The position numbers were made by a program, and so were the translations under genes. The notes under the pieces are model-generated. The model saw nothing but the letters and a program-made list of their open reading frames with translations. It did no database searches and had not been told where the DNA came from. This document shows, one piece after another, positions 45,655 through 56,103 of a DNA stretch of 64,000 nt. Origin of the DNA: Saprospiraceae bacterium (lineage in GTDB: Bacteria > Bacteroidota > Bacteroidia > Chitinophagales > Saprospiraceae); assembly GCA_024103005.1 (NCBI GenBank), contig JAGFJA010000047.1, positions 1 through 64,000 of the forward strand, given 5' to 3'. The number at the start of each line of letters is the position of its first letter. Positions within the stretch are counted from its first letter, which is position 1.

Positions 45655-46932
45655 TCAATGCTTATACTTACATTGGTGAGTATGAATATGTTCTTCAAAG
45701 TCTTCCCTGAAGTATTTTAATGCACTTTGCAATGGTTCCATCGCACCGGGCGCTAATGCACAAAATGTATTTCCCGGAGCATTGTAATGTGTCTGGAAAG
45801 TCAGATGGTCAATATCTTCCGGTTTGCCCCTCCCTTCTTCCAATGCTAATAAAATCTTAGCTGTCCATGGCAATCCTTCACGGCATGGTGTACACCAACC
45901 ACATGATTCTTGAGCAAAAAACTGTTCAAGGTTAAGACACATACCTACAGGGCAAGTTTTGTCATCCATGACAATGATCGTTCCGGTACCCATACGACTT
46001 CCGGCTTTTGCAACTTCTTCAAAATCCATCTTAATATTAAAATGGTCAGGTGTCAGGAAGTCGGTAGATGCTCCTCCCGGCAGCAATCCGCGCAGTTTAT
46101 AACCATCCTGCATGCCACCTGCATGTTCTTCTATAATCTCGCCGAGAGTAGTTCCTAATGGAAGCTCCCAGATTGCAGGATTTTTAACTTTGCCGCTTGC
46201 ACCATATAGTTTAGTTCCACCACCACCTTCGGACTTACTGATTGAGATATACCATTCCGCACCTTTAGCCAGGATATGTGGAATGTTGCAATAAGTTTCT
46301 ATGTTGTTTACAATGGTTGGCTTACCGAATAAACCGCTGACTTGTGGGAATGGCGGTTTATTACGAGGATTGGCCCTTTTTCCTTCAAGAGCATTTAACA
46401 AGGCGGTTTCTTCACCGCATATATATCGACCGACACTAGTGTGGAGGTCCATATCGAGAGAATAGCCGCTTCCCAGTATATTTTTTCCCAGATAACCTGC
46501 TTTGTATGCTTCATCAAGGGCTGCTAAGACCCGTTTTGCCGCAAGATGATATGCCCATCGAAGAAATATGTAACTCATATTTGCTCCAATGGTATAAGCA
46601 CTGATAATCATTCCTTCAATCAATTGATGGGGATTTCCTTCTATCAGAAGACGATCTTTAAATGTGCCTGGTTCCATTTCGTCCCCGTTAGCGACAAGGT
46701 ATTTAACCGGAGGTGCGTTATCACCCATCGGGACAAAACTCCATTTCATTCCTGTAGGGAAACCTGCACCACCTCGTCCTCGCAGTTTTGAATCTTTCAC
46801 CACAGTCAACACCTCTGCAGGGGTCATTTTAAGTGCCTTCTTTAGTCCTTCATAGCCGCCTTTTGCCTCATATTCTTTAAGCGACAATGGTGTACCATCA
46901 TTTTTAATATGTTCGGTTAACGGTTTTTCCAT
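45655..46932 (-). CDS. nuoF: NADH-quinone oxidoreductase subunit F
   Basis: Binds NADH, FMN and a [4Fe-4S] cluster and is the electron entry point of complex I. The FMN/NADH motif GRGGAGFPTG (about 53-62) and the cluster motif ESCGWCTPCREG, with a later Cys in FCALAPGA, are present. 425 residues. Six bases after nuoE. Confidence 0.96.
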   Translation of the reverse strand: MEKPLTEHIKNDGTPLSLKEYEAKGGYEGLKKALKMTPAEVLTVVKDSKLRGRGGAGFPTGMKWSFVPMGDNAPPVKYLVANGDEMEPGTFKDRLLIEGNPHQLIEGMIISAYTIGANMSYIFLRWAYHLAAKRVLAALDEAYKAGYLGKNILGSGYSLDMDLHTSVGRYICGEETALLNALEGKRANPRNKPPFPQVSGLFGKPTIVNNIETYCNIPHILAKGAEWYISISKSEGGGGTKLYGASGKVKNPAIWELPLGTTLGEIIEEHAGGMQDGYKLRGLLPGGASTDFLTPDHFNIKMDFEEVAKAGSRMGTGTIIVMDDKTCPVGMCLNLEQFFAQESCGWCTPCREGLPWTAKILLALEEGRGKPEDIDHLTFQTHYNAPGNTFCALAPGAMEPLQSALKYFREDFEEHIHTHQCKYKH

Positions 46933-46938
46933 TATTAT

Positions 46939-47421
46939 TTATTCATATTTAGCAAGAATTTCACTTATTTGCTCCGGTTTTAAGTCTCTGTATAAATCCT
47001 CATCGACCAAAAGAGCAGGAGCATGATCACAGGTACCTAGGCAAGGAATAGGCAGGAAGGTAAACCGATCGTCCGGAGTAGTCATTCCAAAATCAATATT
47101 CAGATGATCTTTAACGGCTTTATGAATAGCTTCATATCCCATCACCCAACAACTCACACTATTGCAAAGGAAGATGACATGTCTGCCTACAGGTTTTCTG
47201 AAAATAATATTATAAAATGTAGCAACGCTGTCTATTTCATGCGTCTTCATTTCCAGAATTGGAGCTAATTCAACCAAAGCTTCATCAGAGACCCAGCGAT
47301 TGTATTTTTGCACAATTTTGAGAGCATCAATACAAGCTGCCTGTTTATGGGGTAAATGATGAAACAAGGCTTCTATCTCCTTCCTTGCATCTTCAGATAT
47401 TACTTGATTACTATTGTCCAT
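46939..47421 (-). CDS. nuoE: NADH-quinone oxidoreductase subunit E
   Basis: Thioredoxin-fold subunit with a [2Fe-2S] cluster (N1a). The four cysteines are in CNSVSC and CLGTC. 160 residues, eleven bases after nuoCD. Confidence 0.95.
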   Translation of the reverse strand: MDNSNQVISEDARKEIEALFHHLPHKQAACIDALKIVQKYNRWVSDEALVELAPILEMKTHEIDSVATFYNIIFRKPVGRHVIFLCNSVSCWVMGYEAIHKAVKDHLNIDFGMTTPDDRFTFLPIPCLGTCDHAPALLVDEDLYRDLKPEQISEILAKYE

Positions 47422-47432
47422 TCAAATAATTT

Positions 47433-49184
47433 TTATCTATCTATATCAGATAATACAAAATCTACACTCCCTAAAATAGCCATTAAATCCGCTATGGTAT
47501 AACCTTTACTATATTGTGGAACAAACTGGATGTGAGGGAAGCTGGGGGTACGGATACGCGTTCTGTAAGACATCGTACTTCCGTCACTGATTAAATAATA
47601 ACCGTTATTCCCCTTACTTGCTTCAACATTACAGAATGCTTCACCGGCAGGTATAACCGGTCCCCAGGTAACGTTTACAAAATGGTTGATTAAAGTTTCG
47701 ATATCATACATGGTATGCTTCTTATCAGGAGGCGTTGTCAGAGCATTGTGTGATTTATATGGTCCGGAAGGCATATTTTTCAGACACTGTTCAATAATGC
47801 GAATGCTTTGCCTCATTTCTTCCACGTGTAAAAGAGCTCTGTCATAACAATCACCATTTACAGCTACAGGAATCTCAAAATCAAACTGATCATATCCTGA
47901 ATATGGTTGTTTTTTTCTAAAATCCCACTCCAAACCCGTAGCTCTTAAACCAATTCCCGTCACATTCCATTCTATTGCTTCTTCCGTATTATATACTCCA
48001 ATGCCCTTGGTTCTTGCTTTGAAGATCTGATTCTTCATAACCATCTTGTCATATTCTTTCAGTCTTGGAGGAAAATAATTGACAAAATCAGCTACCAGTT
48101 TCTCCCAGCCCACCGGCAAATCCTGTGCAACACCCCCTATTCTAAACCAGTTAGGGTGCATCCTGTCTCCACAAATGGCTTCAATAATGGTAAATAGTCG
48201 TTCTCTGTCGTAAAATGTCAAAAACACGGGAGTCATCATTCCAAGATCCTGGGCAAATGTTCCATACCATACCAGATGGCTTGAAATTCGGAACAACTCA
48301 CAAAGCATAATCCGTATTACTTTTGCCCTATCCGGAACATCAATGCCACCCATTTTTTCAACGGTCATGACGTAAGGAAGGTTATTCATGACACCGCTCA
48401 GATATTCGACACGGTCAGTATATGGAATGTAAGTATGCCAAGATTGTCGTTCGCCCATCTTTTCGGCACCTCTGTGATGGAATCCGATATCCGGAACGAT
48501 GTTTACGATGCTTTCACCATCCATCTGAAGAATTAATCTCAGAATACCGTGAGTCCCCGGGTGCTGAGGTCCAAGGTTGAGGAACATAAAGTCCTCATTA
48601 TTGGCTGATTGAGATTTCAAACCCCACTCTTCAGGTTTAAACTGGAGGATATCCTGTTGCTCCAGCATTTGCTCTTCAGGCATTTTAAACTGTCCCATTT
48701 CTGTAGCTCTTGCCGGATGCGCTTTTTGCAGGGGATGGCCTTTCCAATATCCGGGCATCAAAATTCTGCGCAGGTTGGGATGTCCTTCAAAATTAATGCC
48801 AAACATATCGTACACTTCTCTTTCATACCAGTTGGCAGACGGCCAAACTGAAGTAACTGAAGGTGCGGAGGGTTTATCTGAATCCAATGCTACTTTTAAG
48901 CGTAAAAACTGATTTCTGCTGTATGATAATAGCAAATAGACCACAGTAAACTTGCTTGCAGGTTGGCCCTGTCGATTATTGCGTGCCTGTTCGTCTATAG
49001 CGCTCAGATCAAATAATTGGCTGAATCTTAGTGCTGTATCTTTTTTCAGAAATCCCAGCACCTTTACAATTGAATCTTTTCCTATCCAAAGCGTCGGAAA
49101 CTCATCGTACGTTGGTTGCTGATATACAATCGCGTCCGGGAATTGATTTTGTATTTTTTCGATAATATCAGTATAGCCTGACAT
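47433..49184 (-). CDS. nuoCD: Fused NADH-quinone oxidoreductase subunits C and D
   Basis: One 583-residue chain joins subunit C (about 1-165, with [19 protein letters not shown]) to subunit D (about 195-583, with [24 protein letters not shown] and [12 protein letters not shown]). The D part lines the quinone site near cluster N2. The ATG at 49184 is preferred; a GTG three codons upstream (49193) is possible. Confidence 0.95.
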   Translation of the reverse strand: MSGYTDIIEKIQNQFPDAIVYQQPTYDEFPTLWIGKDSIVKVLGFLKKDTALRFSQLFDLSAIDEQARNNRQGQPASKFTVVYLLLSYSRNQFLRLKVALDSDKPSAPSVTSVWPSANWYEREVYDMFGINFEGHPNLRRILMPGYWKGHPLQKAHPARATEMGQFKMPEEQMLEQQDILQFKPEEWGLKSQSANNEDFMFLNLGPQHPGTHGILRLILQMDGESIVNIVPDIGFHHRGAEKMGERQSWHTYIPYTDRVEYLSGVMNNLPYVMTVEKMGGIDVPDRAKVIRIMLCELFRISSHLVWYGTFAQDLGMMTPVFLTFYDRERLFTIIEAICGDRMHPNWFRIGGVAQDLPVGWEKLVADFVNYFPPRLKEYDKMVMKNQIFKARTKGIGVYNTEEAIEWNVTGIGLRATGLEWDFRKKQPYSGYDQFDFEIPVAVNGDCYDRALLHVEEMRQSIRIIEQCLKNMPSGPYKSHNALTTPPDKKHTMYDIETLINHFVNVTWGPVIPAGEAFCNVEASKGNNGYYLISDGSTMSYRTRIRTPSFPHIQFVPQYSKGYTIADLMAILGSVDFVLSDIDR

Positions 49185-49229
49185 ATTATTCACATTAATT
49201 TTATATAATTGGATCCTTACACGTATTGC

Positions 49230-49868
49230 TTATACTTGATCAGGAGGCCTTATTTCAGTCATTTTAGTTCTTTCTGCTCGTTTTTGATCTCTCATAACCG
49301 GCATTTCCGGTTTGATAATCCCTTGTGGCCCAATAACCCAGCTTAACGGGCGTTTTTCCTGTCCCACCTTATCTCTCAGCATGACAATACCTTCGAGAAA
49401 AGCGTCAGGTCGCGGGGGGCATCCCGGAACATAAACATCAACCGGCATGAATTTATCAACCCCCTGAACTACACTGTAAATGTCGTACATGCCACCGGAA
49501 GAAGCACATGCACCCATAGCAACCACCCATCGCGGAGCCATCATCTGTTCGTATAATTTTCTGATAATAGGAGCCATTTTAATAAATACTGTACCTGCAA
49601 CTATCATCATGTCTGCTTCTCTTGGAGTTCCACGAATAACTTCAGCACCAAACCTTGAAACGTCATATTTACTGGTAATACTGGTCGCCATCTCAACGTA
49701 ACAACAACTCAAGCCAAAGTTAAATGGCCAGACTGAGTTTTTCCGACCCCAGTTAATCATTGAATCCATAGTCGTAAGGACAACCGATTGCTGGACGACT
49801 TCCTGCATGGAACCAGTGCCTTTTACAGTATTGATCGGGTCATTTGCTCTAGTGGTCCACCACTTCAT
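49230..49868 (-). CDS. nuoB: NADH-quinone oxidoreductase subunit B
   Basis: Carries cluster N2, the last electron carrier before quinone. The ligands are visible as the adjacent Cys pair in LSCCYVEMA, the Cys of GACASSGG and the Cys of VPGCPPRP. 212 residues, with a polar C-terminal tail. Confidence 0.96.
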   Translation of the reverse strand: MKWWTTRANDPINTVKGTGSMQEVVQQSVVLTTMDSMINWGRKNSVWPFNFGLSCCYVEMATSITSKYDVSRFGAEVIRGTPREADMMIVAGTVFIKMAPIIRKLYEQMMAPRWVVAMGACASSGGMYDIYSVVQGVDKFMPVDVYVPGCPPRPDAFLEGIVMLRDKVGQEKRPLSWVIGPQGIIKPEMPVMRDQKRAERTKMTEIRPPDQV

Positions 49869-49887
49869 ATCTAAATGATTCTATTCT

Positions 49888-50328
49888 TTAATTAATAATT
49901 TTATTGGGATCGCTTTTGAAGCTTTCATGATATTTTTTCAAAATTTTACTTCCTGATGGTCCAAAATCCAAAGCTCCTATTCTCCATTCATAAATAAAGA
50001 CCGCTACTAAAAGTCCAATAAAAGTAGAAATAGCGATATAACCGCCCCACCCCAAAGCTTTGACATTAATAGCCCAAGCTATGATAAAAATAGCTTCTAA
50101 ATCGAAGATGACAAAAAACATTGCCAAAATATAAAAATGAATAGGAAATTTAAACCGAGCATCTCCTGTTTCGGTGATACCACTTTCGTAAACGGTATCA
50201 GTGGCTGTCTCTTTGTGCCTTTCACCCAATAAATAAGATGCGCCCAGCATAATAACCACCAAAAGTACCACACCACCTCCATATACCAATATAGGCCATA
50301 ATGATGCTAATGTCTCAGTTTCTTTCAT
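49888..50328 (-). CDS. nuoA: NADH-quinone oxidoreductase subunit A
   Basis: Three-helix membrane subunit at the quinone chamber, 146 residues. It has the family motifs YESGITETGDARFKFPIHFY and VIFDLEAIFIIAWA. First gene of the nuo operon; its ATG follows a weak GGAG five bases upstream. Confidence 0.94.
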   Translation of the reverse strand: MKETETLASLWPILVYGGGVVLLVVIMLGASYLLGERHKETATDTVYESGITETGDARFKFPIHFYILAMFFVIFDLEAIFIIAWAINVKALGWGGYIAISTFIGLLVAVFIYEWRIGALDFGPSGSKILKKYHESFKSDPNKIIN

Positions 50329-50803
50329 TTCTCCGTTTTTGATATATAAAATCGAACTCTCCTTCTAAACTATCCATCTGACAAAAGATTTAAAAAGAAA
50401 ATACTTCAATCAGGTAGTTTGTTTCGCTGAAGTAAATAATACAACCCTGCGGAAAAGCCTAATTTTTCCCTGCCAAGATACGATATGTTTTAAAATTCAT
50501 ATAAACTAAATTAACATATTTAGCACTAAAAGGCCTTAATTAGAATCATTCAAAAGAAGGATAATTTAGTATTGTATTTTAACACATTGATTATTAAGAT
50601 TTTCATAAAAGATAGGACAATTTTCATTCATCTGTCATATCTGCTAAAGGTAATAAAAGGAGATATCAGTTCAATTATCTCAATTTAAAATATATTATAA
50701 ATTACATAACAAATTTATATATATTAATTAATTCACAATATATTAGACTAAGACCAATCGGAACATTAAGGCTCCCTTTATCTGTTACTCCGATAATTAT
50801 ATT
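50329..50803. other. Intergenic region upstream of the nuo operon
   Basis: 475 bases without a gene between nuoA and the aldehyde dehydrogenase, both on the minus strand. It should hold the nuo promoter. The best candidate is a degenerate -7 box ATCTTTTG (50382-50389, minus strand) with a TTG 17 bases upstream; no exact TAnnTTTG was found. No clear terminator for the dehydrogenase was seen. Confidence 0.35.
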
Positions 50804-52165
50804 TTACTGCAACCGTTTTATCCATTTTCTCTTGGCATTTGTGTATGGCGGATATCTTAAATCCGGCTCACCCCATGTAGCTTTATCAATGACAGACTTT
50901 TGGTGTGAAAATGAAAGAAAACCAAAAAGGCCATGATAATTTCCGATACCGGAATTGCCTACACCACCAAAAGGTAAATTAGAATTGGTTATATGCATGA
51001 CAGTGTCATTAATACATCCTCCACCGAAAGATAATTTTTCAATAAACAATTCCTTTTCTGACGATTTACTAGTAAAGATATAAGCCGATAAAGGCTTTTC
51101 CTTTTGCTTGATGACTTCCATTACCTCTTCAAGGTCATCATAGGGAAGGACGGGAAGAATAGGTCCGAAAATTTCCTCCTGCATTGCGGAATCTTCCCAA
51201 GTTACTCCTGTAAGAATAGTTGGCTCAATATACAATTGCTCTTCATTAAATTCACCTCCAAAATAGATACTACCTGAATCCAACATTTTTTGCAAACGAT
51301 ACAGATTTTTAGAATTAACAATGCGCGAATAATTTTCTGCATCCTTAGTATATTTATACTTAATGATACATTTTTTCATCTCCTCTAGCAAGTCTTTTTC
51401 TATGTCAGCATCCACATAAAGGTAATCAGGAGCGATACAGGTTTGGCCTGCATTAAGAAACTTACCCCAGACAATCCTTCTTGCCGCTACTTTTATATTA
51501 GCTGAAGCAGTGACGATTGCCGGAGATTTGCCGCCAAGTTCAAGCGTCACGGGAGTCAAATGAGTAGCTGCTGCCTGATAAACAATTTTTCCAACATGGG
51601 GACTTCCGGTAAAAAAGATTTTATCAAATCGATGTTTTAAAATCTCAGTAGTTTCATCTACTCCGCCTGTCACGACGTGAAACACTTCTGGAGGAAATTC
51701 TGAATTAATAAGCTCAGCTAAAACATTTGCCGTATGTGAAGCCACTTCACTTGGTTTAAGTATTACCGTATTTCCGGCAGCTAAGGCGCATACAGCAGGA
51801 ACTAATGTCATTTGATAGGGGTAATTCCATGTACCGATAATCAGTGTGCAGCCAAGCGGTTCGTAATAAATTTTACTTGACCCCAATTGGTTGATTAAAT
51901 TGGTAGATACCCGTTTCGGACGACTTAAACTATTTAGATTTTTGATAAAATACTGGATTTCATTATACACAAAAGACAATTCAGTTGAATAGGTTTCAAT
52001 TCCTGATTTACCCAAATCTTTGTAGATAGCTTCGTTCAATTTACTTTCATTCTTTTCGAGAACTGATTCTATCCTTAACAATTGTTTTTTCCTAAAAGAT
52101 AAATCTTTTGTTGCATCGCCCGAAAAAAATTTCCTTTGGCTATTCAGTAATTCAACTATATTCAT
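50804..52165 (-). CDS. Aldehyde dehydrogenase, class 3 type
   Basis: Oxidises aldehydes, probably fatty or aromatic, to acids with NAD(P). The 453-residue chain fits the shorter class 3 enzymes. It has GTWNYPYQMTLVPAV, the catalytic Glu in LELGGKSPA, the nucleophilic Cys in AGQTCIAPDY and the class 3 C-terminal signature GNSGIGNYHGLFGF. Monocistronic. Confidence 0.9.
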   Translation of the reverse strand: MNIVELLNSQRKFFSGDATKDLSFRKKQLLRIESVLEKNESKLNEAIYKDLGKSGIETYSTELSFVYNEIQYFIKNLNSLSRPKRVSTNLINQLGSSKIYYEPLGCTLIIGTWNYPYQMTLVPAVCALAAGNTVILKPSEVASHTANVLAELINSEFPPEVFHVVTGGVDETTEILKHRFDKIFFTGSPHVGKIVYQAAATHLTPVTLELGGKSPAIVTASANIKVAARRIVWGKFLNAGQTCIAPDYLYVDADIEKDLLEEMKKCIIKYKYTKDAENYSRIVNSKNLYRLQKMLDSGSIYFGGEFNEEQLYIEPTILTGVTWEDSAMQEEIFGPILPVLPYDDLEEVMEVIKQKEKPLSAYIFTSKSSEKELFIEKLSFGGGCINDTVMHITNSNLPFGGVGNSGIGNYHGLFGFLSFSHQKSVIDKATWGEPDLRYPPYTNAKRKWIKRLQ

Positions 52166-52350
52166 TATAAAAATAATTAATATGTATTTTTAACAAAATA
52201 AACACTTAAAAGTATGCCAAGATAAATATTTTAAAAGAATTTGGTTCAGCTAAACTTTAAACCCTACATAAAATTTTAGCTAAGTTATTAATATTCTTAT
52301 TTAATGTTCTTTGCAAGATATTTACATACAACCTGTTAAATATCCAGGGA

Positions 52351-52944
52351 CTATGTTAAGCTAATTCTTAATAATTTATGATGAAGTTCTACAATTTGGT
52401 TGATAACTGAATGACGTGCATCATTATAAATAATGTAATCTGCCATTCGTTCTTTTTCTTTATCTGAAAATTGGCTATTGATACGTTTCACAGCCTCTTG
52501 TTCTGATAATTTATCTCTATGGATCAATCTTTTCAGCCTCAGATCAATCGGTGTACTAACAACAATAACCTTATCGAGTAGTGAATTGAAGCCACCTTCA
52601 AAAATCAGTGCTGATTCGTGCAAAGAATATGTGAAACTTTGTGACTTCGCCCAATTGAGGTAATCTTCTTTAACCTTTGGGTGAACAATCTCTCCCAGTG
52701 TCTTGAGCATGACAGCATCATTAAAAACTTTAGCAGCCACATATCTTGTATTATACATACCTGTTTCGTCGTATGATTCTTTACCCAACAAGTCAATTAT
52801 CGCTGTTCTTATTTCTTCATCCTGCTGAATCAGCCTTTTTGCCTCAAAATCCGCACAATAAACAGGTACACCGAGCAAATTAAACATAGAAGCTATCAAA
52901 GATTTACCTGAAGCGATTCCACCTGTTATACCTACCTTAAGCAT
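52351..52944 (-). CDS. coaE: Dephospho-CoA kinase CoaE
   Basis: Performs the last step of coenzyme A synthesis. The P-loop GITGGIASGKS (about 5-15) is at the N-terminus, with ADFEAKRL and RLIHRDKLSEQEA matching the family. 197 residues. Its start overlaps the end of the YigZ gene by eight bases; coaX, another coenzyme A gene, is 3 kb away. Confidence 0.94.
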   Translation of the reverse strand: MLKVGITGGIASGKSLIASMFNLLGVPVYCADFEAKRLIQQDEEIRTAIIDLLGKESYDETGMYNTRYVAAKVFNDAVMLKTLGEIVHPKVKEDYLNWAKSQSFTYSLHESALIFEGGFNSLLDKVIVVSTPIDLRLKRLIHRDKLSEQEAVKRINSQFSDKEKERMADYIIYNDARHSVINQIVELHHKLLRISLT

Positions 52945-53581
52945 CCGGTTTGAATTTTTCGATTACAAAATCAAGGTTTTCCAGTGTTGCAGCAAAATCT
53001 GCTTCAATACCCAAAACATATCCCTTAAACAAAGACTGAAGGTACGGCGGATCATCAATTTGAGTTGACAATAATAGATAAGGCGAATCGTTTAGTTCTT
53101 TTTCAACAATATCTCCGGGAAAGCGCTTAGCTGCTTCCATTATCATGGGCAACCGGTCATAGCGGAAGGTTACCTTGTATAAATATTCCGGTTTAATCTC
53201 GACTAATTCTGCCAGCATCAGGACTTCTTTGGCTGAATCTCTGTATGCCCTGATCAAACCACCTGTACCAAGCAATGTCCCACCAAAATACCGGGTAACG
53301 ACACATATAATATTTGTAGTATCAAATGAATCCAGTTGACCCATTATGCTTTTACCTGCTGTACCTGATGGCTCTCTGTCGTCACTTGAACGATAATTGT
53401 ACACCGGGCACCCTATCTTGAATGCAAAACAATGGTGGTTGGCTTTTGGGTGGACTGAGCGTATGGTTTGCAGACATTCCAAGGATTTTTCCACCGTCCC
53501 GGCCGGGAAAAGGTTGGAAATGAACTTACTTCCTTTTATTTTTATCTCTGCTTCAAAAGTATTCTTTATAGTATATGCCAT
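52937..53581 (-). CDS. YigZ / IMPACT family protein
   Basis: A 214-residue protein of the UPF0029/IMPACT family. The N-terminal domain has the signature region HHCFAFKIG, DDREPSGTAGKS and TRYFGGTLLGTGGLIRAY, which define it clearly. The smaller C-terminal domain (about 140-214) is the usual second module. Function is incompletely known; ribosome- or translation-related roles are proposed for relatives. Second gene of the CDF-YigZ-coaE run. Confidence 0.9.
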   Translation of the reverse strand: MAYTIKNTFEAEIKIKGSKFISNLFPAGTVEKSLECLQTIRSVHPKANHHCFAFKIGCPVYNYRSSDDREPSGTAGKSIMGQLDSFDTTNIICVVTRYFGGTLLGTGGLIRAYRDSAKEVLMLAELVEIKPEYLYKVTFRYDRLPMIMEAAKRFPGDIVEKELNDSPYLLLSTQIDDPPYLQSLFKGYVLGIEADFAATLENLDFVIEKFKPDA

Positions 53582-53600
53582 TTCAGATTATTTGCCGTGA

Positions 53601-54485
53601 TTATGCCCGGGGTTCCACATGGACGGATACATAAGTGATACCGAGTCCTGATGTCTTTAACAGATGTTCAACTTTATGTGCTATCTCATGACCATGAAAA
53701 ACTGAAATGTTGCCATCGACCTCAATGTGCAGGTCAACAAGATAATTCATTCCTGCTTTACGAATATAACTTTTTTCAGTACCTTCAACTCCTTCAACCG
53801 TCAGAGAAAGTTTTTTAACCATTTCAACCAGATCCTGATGAGTTTGTTCATCCATCATCTCTCCCCATGCCGGCTTAAAAATGAGATAACAATTATATAA
53901 AATTACAATAGCGGTAACCAAAGCTGCCCAGTCATCTGCCGCTTCATAGCCGGGACCCATAAAGATAGCGATAGAAATTCCTATAAATGCAACTATTGAC
54001 GTAATGGCATCACTTCGGTGATGGATAGCCTCAGCTCTAAGCGCTGACGATCCGGTTTTTTTACTTCTTCGTATAGTTATCCGGTACATCATCTCCTTAA
54101 AGGCAATTACAATCAATAAAACAATCAAAGTAAAATCAGAAGGCATCTGATGGGGTGTGCGGATATTATGGATACTTTGATAGCTGATGTACCCCGCTGT
54201 TGACATCAGAATTGCAACAACTACAAAGATAACAAGGGTCTCAGCTCTTCCATGGCCATATGGATGTTCCGAATCAGGAGGCCGGGAGGCATACTTCACA
54301 ACCATCCATACCACCAATGATCCAACCACATCGGACAAGGACTCCAGAGCATCTGCAATCAAAGCATAAGAATGACCGGTAATGCCAGCAATACCTTTGG
54401 CTATCACCAATAATAGCGATATAGATGTACCCAGTAGAATGGTCTTCTGACCTATATTCCATTTTTGCTGTTGATTATTATCCAC
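53601..54485 (-). CDS. Cation diffusion facilitator transporter
   Basis: A 294-residue metal/proton antiporter of the inner membrane, with six helices (about 15-215) and a C-terminal cytoplasmic domain that ends in the His-rich HVEP-like segment. The metal site of helix 5 keeps His and Asp in AIHHRSDA. Helix 2 has ESLSD, with Glu where some relatives have Asp or His, which may affect metal choice; zinc, iron or manganese are all possible. First gene of the run with YigZ and coaE. Confidence 0.9.
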   Translation of the reverse strand: MDNNQQQKWNIGQKTILLGTSISLLLVIAKGIAGITGHSYALIADALESLSDVVGSLVVWMVVKYASRPPDSEHPYGHGRAETLVIFVVVAILMSTAGYISYQSIHNIRTPHQMPSDFTLIVLLIVIAFKEMMYRITIRRSKKTGSSALRAEAIHHRSDAITSIVAFIGISIAIFMGPGYEAADDWAALVTAIVILYNCYLIFKPAWGEMMDEQTHQDLVEMVKKLSLTVEGVEGTEKSYIRKAGMNYLVDLHIEVDGNISVFHGHEIAHKVEHLLKTSGLGITYVSVHVEPRA

Positions 54486-54510
54486 AGGCGGATATCAATT
54501 TTCTAAAAAG

Positions 54511-54518
54511 CAAAGTTA
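54511..54518 (-). promoter_or_regulatory. -7 promoter box of the CDF-YigZ-coaE run
   Basis: TAACTTTG on the minus strand matches TAnnTTTG, 25 bases before the CDF start. Confidence 0.5.
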
Positions 54519-54564
54519 AGACCATTTAAATCAGAAAATAAAAATATGTTCCCAAAGATTTATG

Positions 54565-54572
54565 TACTTTTG
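54565..54572 (+). promoter_or_regulatory. -7 promoter box of purH
   Basis: TACTTTTG matches TAnnTTTG. An in-frame ATG at 54562 is inside this box, so the purH start is taken as 54595. Confidence 0.6.
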
Positions 54573-54594
54573 CGCTTTATTTCAAAAAACGTCT

Positions 54595-56094
54595 ATGGAT
54601 TCTATTCATATTACGTCAGCACTGATATCTGTGTATGATAAGACCGGATTAGACATACTGGTTAAAGAGCTTGACAGTCAGCATGTTACAATTTATTCCA
54701 CAGGAGGAACATATAATTTTATCACCCAATTAGGTATCAATACCATTAAGGTAGAAGACCTGACCGGCTATCCCTCAATGTTGGACGGTCGGGTCAAGAC
54801 CCTCCACCCGGCTGTATTTGGCGGAATTTTAGCAAGACGGGATGAAGACCATCTGGGCCAGCTGACAAAATACAATTTACCCAGAATAGATCTGGTAGCT
54901 GTTGATTTATATCCTTTTGAAAAGACCCTTGAAACTACAGATGACGGCAATCAAATCATTGAAAAAATAGATATTGGAGGAGTTTCCTTATTAAGGGCTG
55001 CCGCAAAAAACCATCATTCCGTGGTTGTTATCAGTAAACGGGACCAATATTATAAAGTCGCCCGATGGTTGCATGAAAACAACGGTTCAACAACATTAGC
55101 TCAACGAACACTCCTTGCCTATGAAAGTTTTCAGGTAACTTCTCATTATGATACTGTAATAGGGAATTATTTTGCCGAAAAATCGGGCAATATTCATTCA
55201 CTGAGATATGGGGAAAATCCACAGCAAAGAGCCCGGTTTATAGGTGATACCACGCCGATATTTAAGCAACTGTCAGGAAAAGAATTGTCTTATAACAATT
55301 TGGTAGATGTGGATGCCGCTATAAACATCATCTCGGAGTTTAAAAATGAAGACCCAACCTTTGTCATAATCAAACATACCAATCCATGCGGAGTGGCCAC
55401 ACGACCAACAGTCATGGAAGCCTGGAAGACAGCTCTTGCATGTGATCCTACTTCAGCTTTCGGAGGAATCATTATATCCAATTCCGGGTTAGATATAGAA
55501 ACTGCCAAGGAAATTGACCAGCTTTTTTATGAAGTTGTACTTGCGCCTGAGTATGGAGAGGAAGTAGTAGAATTGCTGTCAAAGAAAAAGAACAGAATCA
55601 TTATTCAGCTGTATTCAATGGAAATGCCAGAGATTCAGCAGAAAACTTTATTGGGTGGCACCATTCAGCAAGATGCTGACCTTCTGCCAATTGAAGAAGA
55701 AAACTTTCATCAGGTTACAAAATCAACCATACCTTCAGACAGAAAGGAGGATTTGATTTTCGGAATAAAGTGTGTCAGACATCTCAAATCCAATGCAATT
55801 GCCATCGTTAAGAACAGGCAAATGATAGGCTCAGGTGTAGGTCAGACAAGCCGAGTAGATGCTCTCAACCAAGCTATTGACAAGGCAAAACGAATGGGTT
55901 TTGATCTAAAGGGTTCTGTATTGGCTTCGGATGCATTTTTCCCCTTTGCCGACAGTGTTGAACTTGCCCATAAATCCGGAATTCAATATATCATTCAACC
56001 CGGAGGATCGGTACGTGATGCTGATTCCATTAAATACTGTGATGACAACGAAATGGCAATGTATTTTACCGGGGTCCGGCACTTTAAACACTAA
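54595..56094 (+). CDS. purH: Bifunctional AICAR formyltransferase / IMP cyclohydrolase PurH
   Basis: Completes purine synthesis by formylating AICAR and closing the IMP ring. The N-terminal methylglyoxal-synthase-like domain (about 1-190) starts ALISVYDKTG and has GYPSMLDGRVKTLHP. The C-terminal transformylase domain shows the catalytic Lys-His pair in IIKHTNPCG and SLRYGENPQQ before it. 499 residues with the start at 54595. coaX follows after nine bases. Confidence 0.96.
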   Translation: MDSIHITSALISVYDKTGLDILVKELDSQHVTIYSTGGTYNFITQLGINTIKVEDLTGYPSMLDGRVKTLHPAVFGGILARRDEDHLGQLTKYNLPRIDLVAVDLYPFEKTLETTDDGNQIIEKIDIGGVSLLRAAAKNHHSVVVISKRDQYYKVARWLHENNGSTTLAQRTLLAYESFQVTSHYDTVIGNYFAEKSGNIHSLRYGENPQQRARFIGDTTPIFKQLSGKELSYNNLVDVDAAINIISEFKNEDPTFVIIKHTNPCGVATRPTVMEAWKTALACDPTSAFGGIIISNSGLDIETAKEIDQLFYEVVLAPEYGEEVVELLSKKKNRIIIQLYSMEMPEIQQKTLLGGTIQQDADLLPIEEENFHQVTKSTIPSDRKEDLIFGIKCVRHLKSNAIAIVKNRQMIGSGVGQTSRVDALNQAIDKAKRMGFDLKGSVLASDAFFPFADSVELAHKSGIQYIIQPGGSVRDADSIKYCDDNEMAMYFTGVRHFKH

Positions 56095-56103
56095 TTTATC
56101 CGA

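Noticed and set aside
54562-54594. Longer purH start at ATG 54562
   Set aside because: The ATG overlaps the -7 box TACTTTTG, and the extra residues are not family-like.
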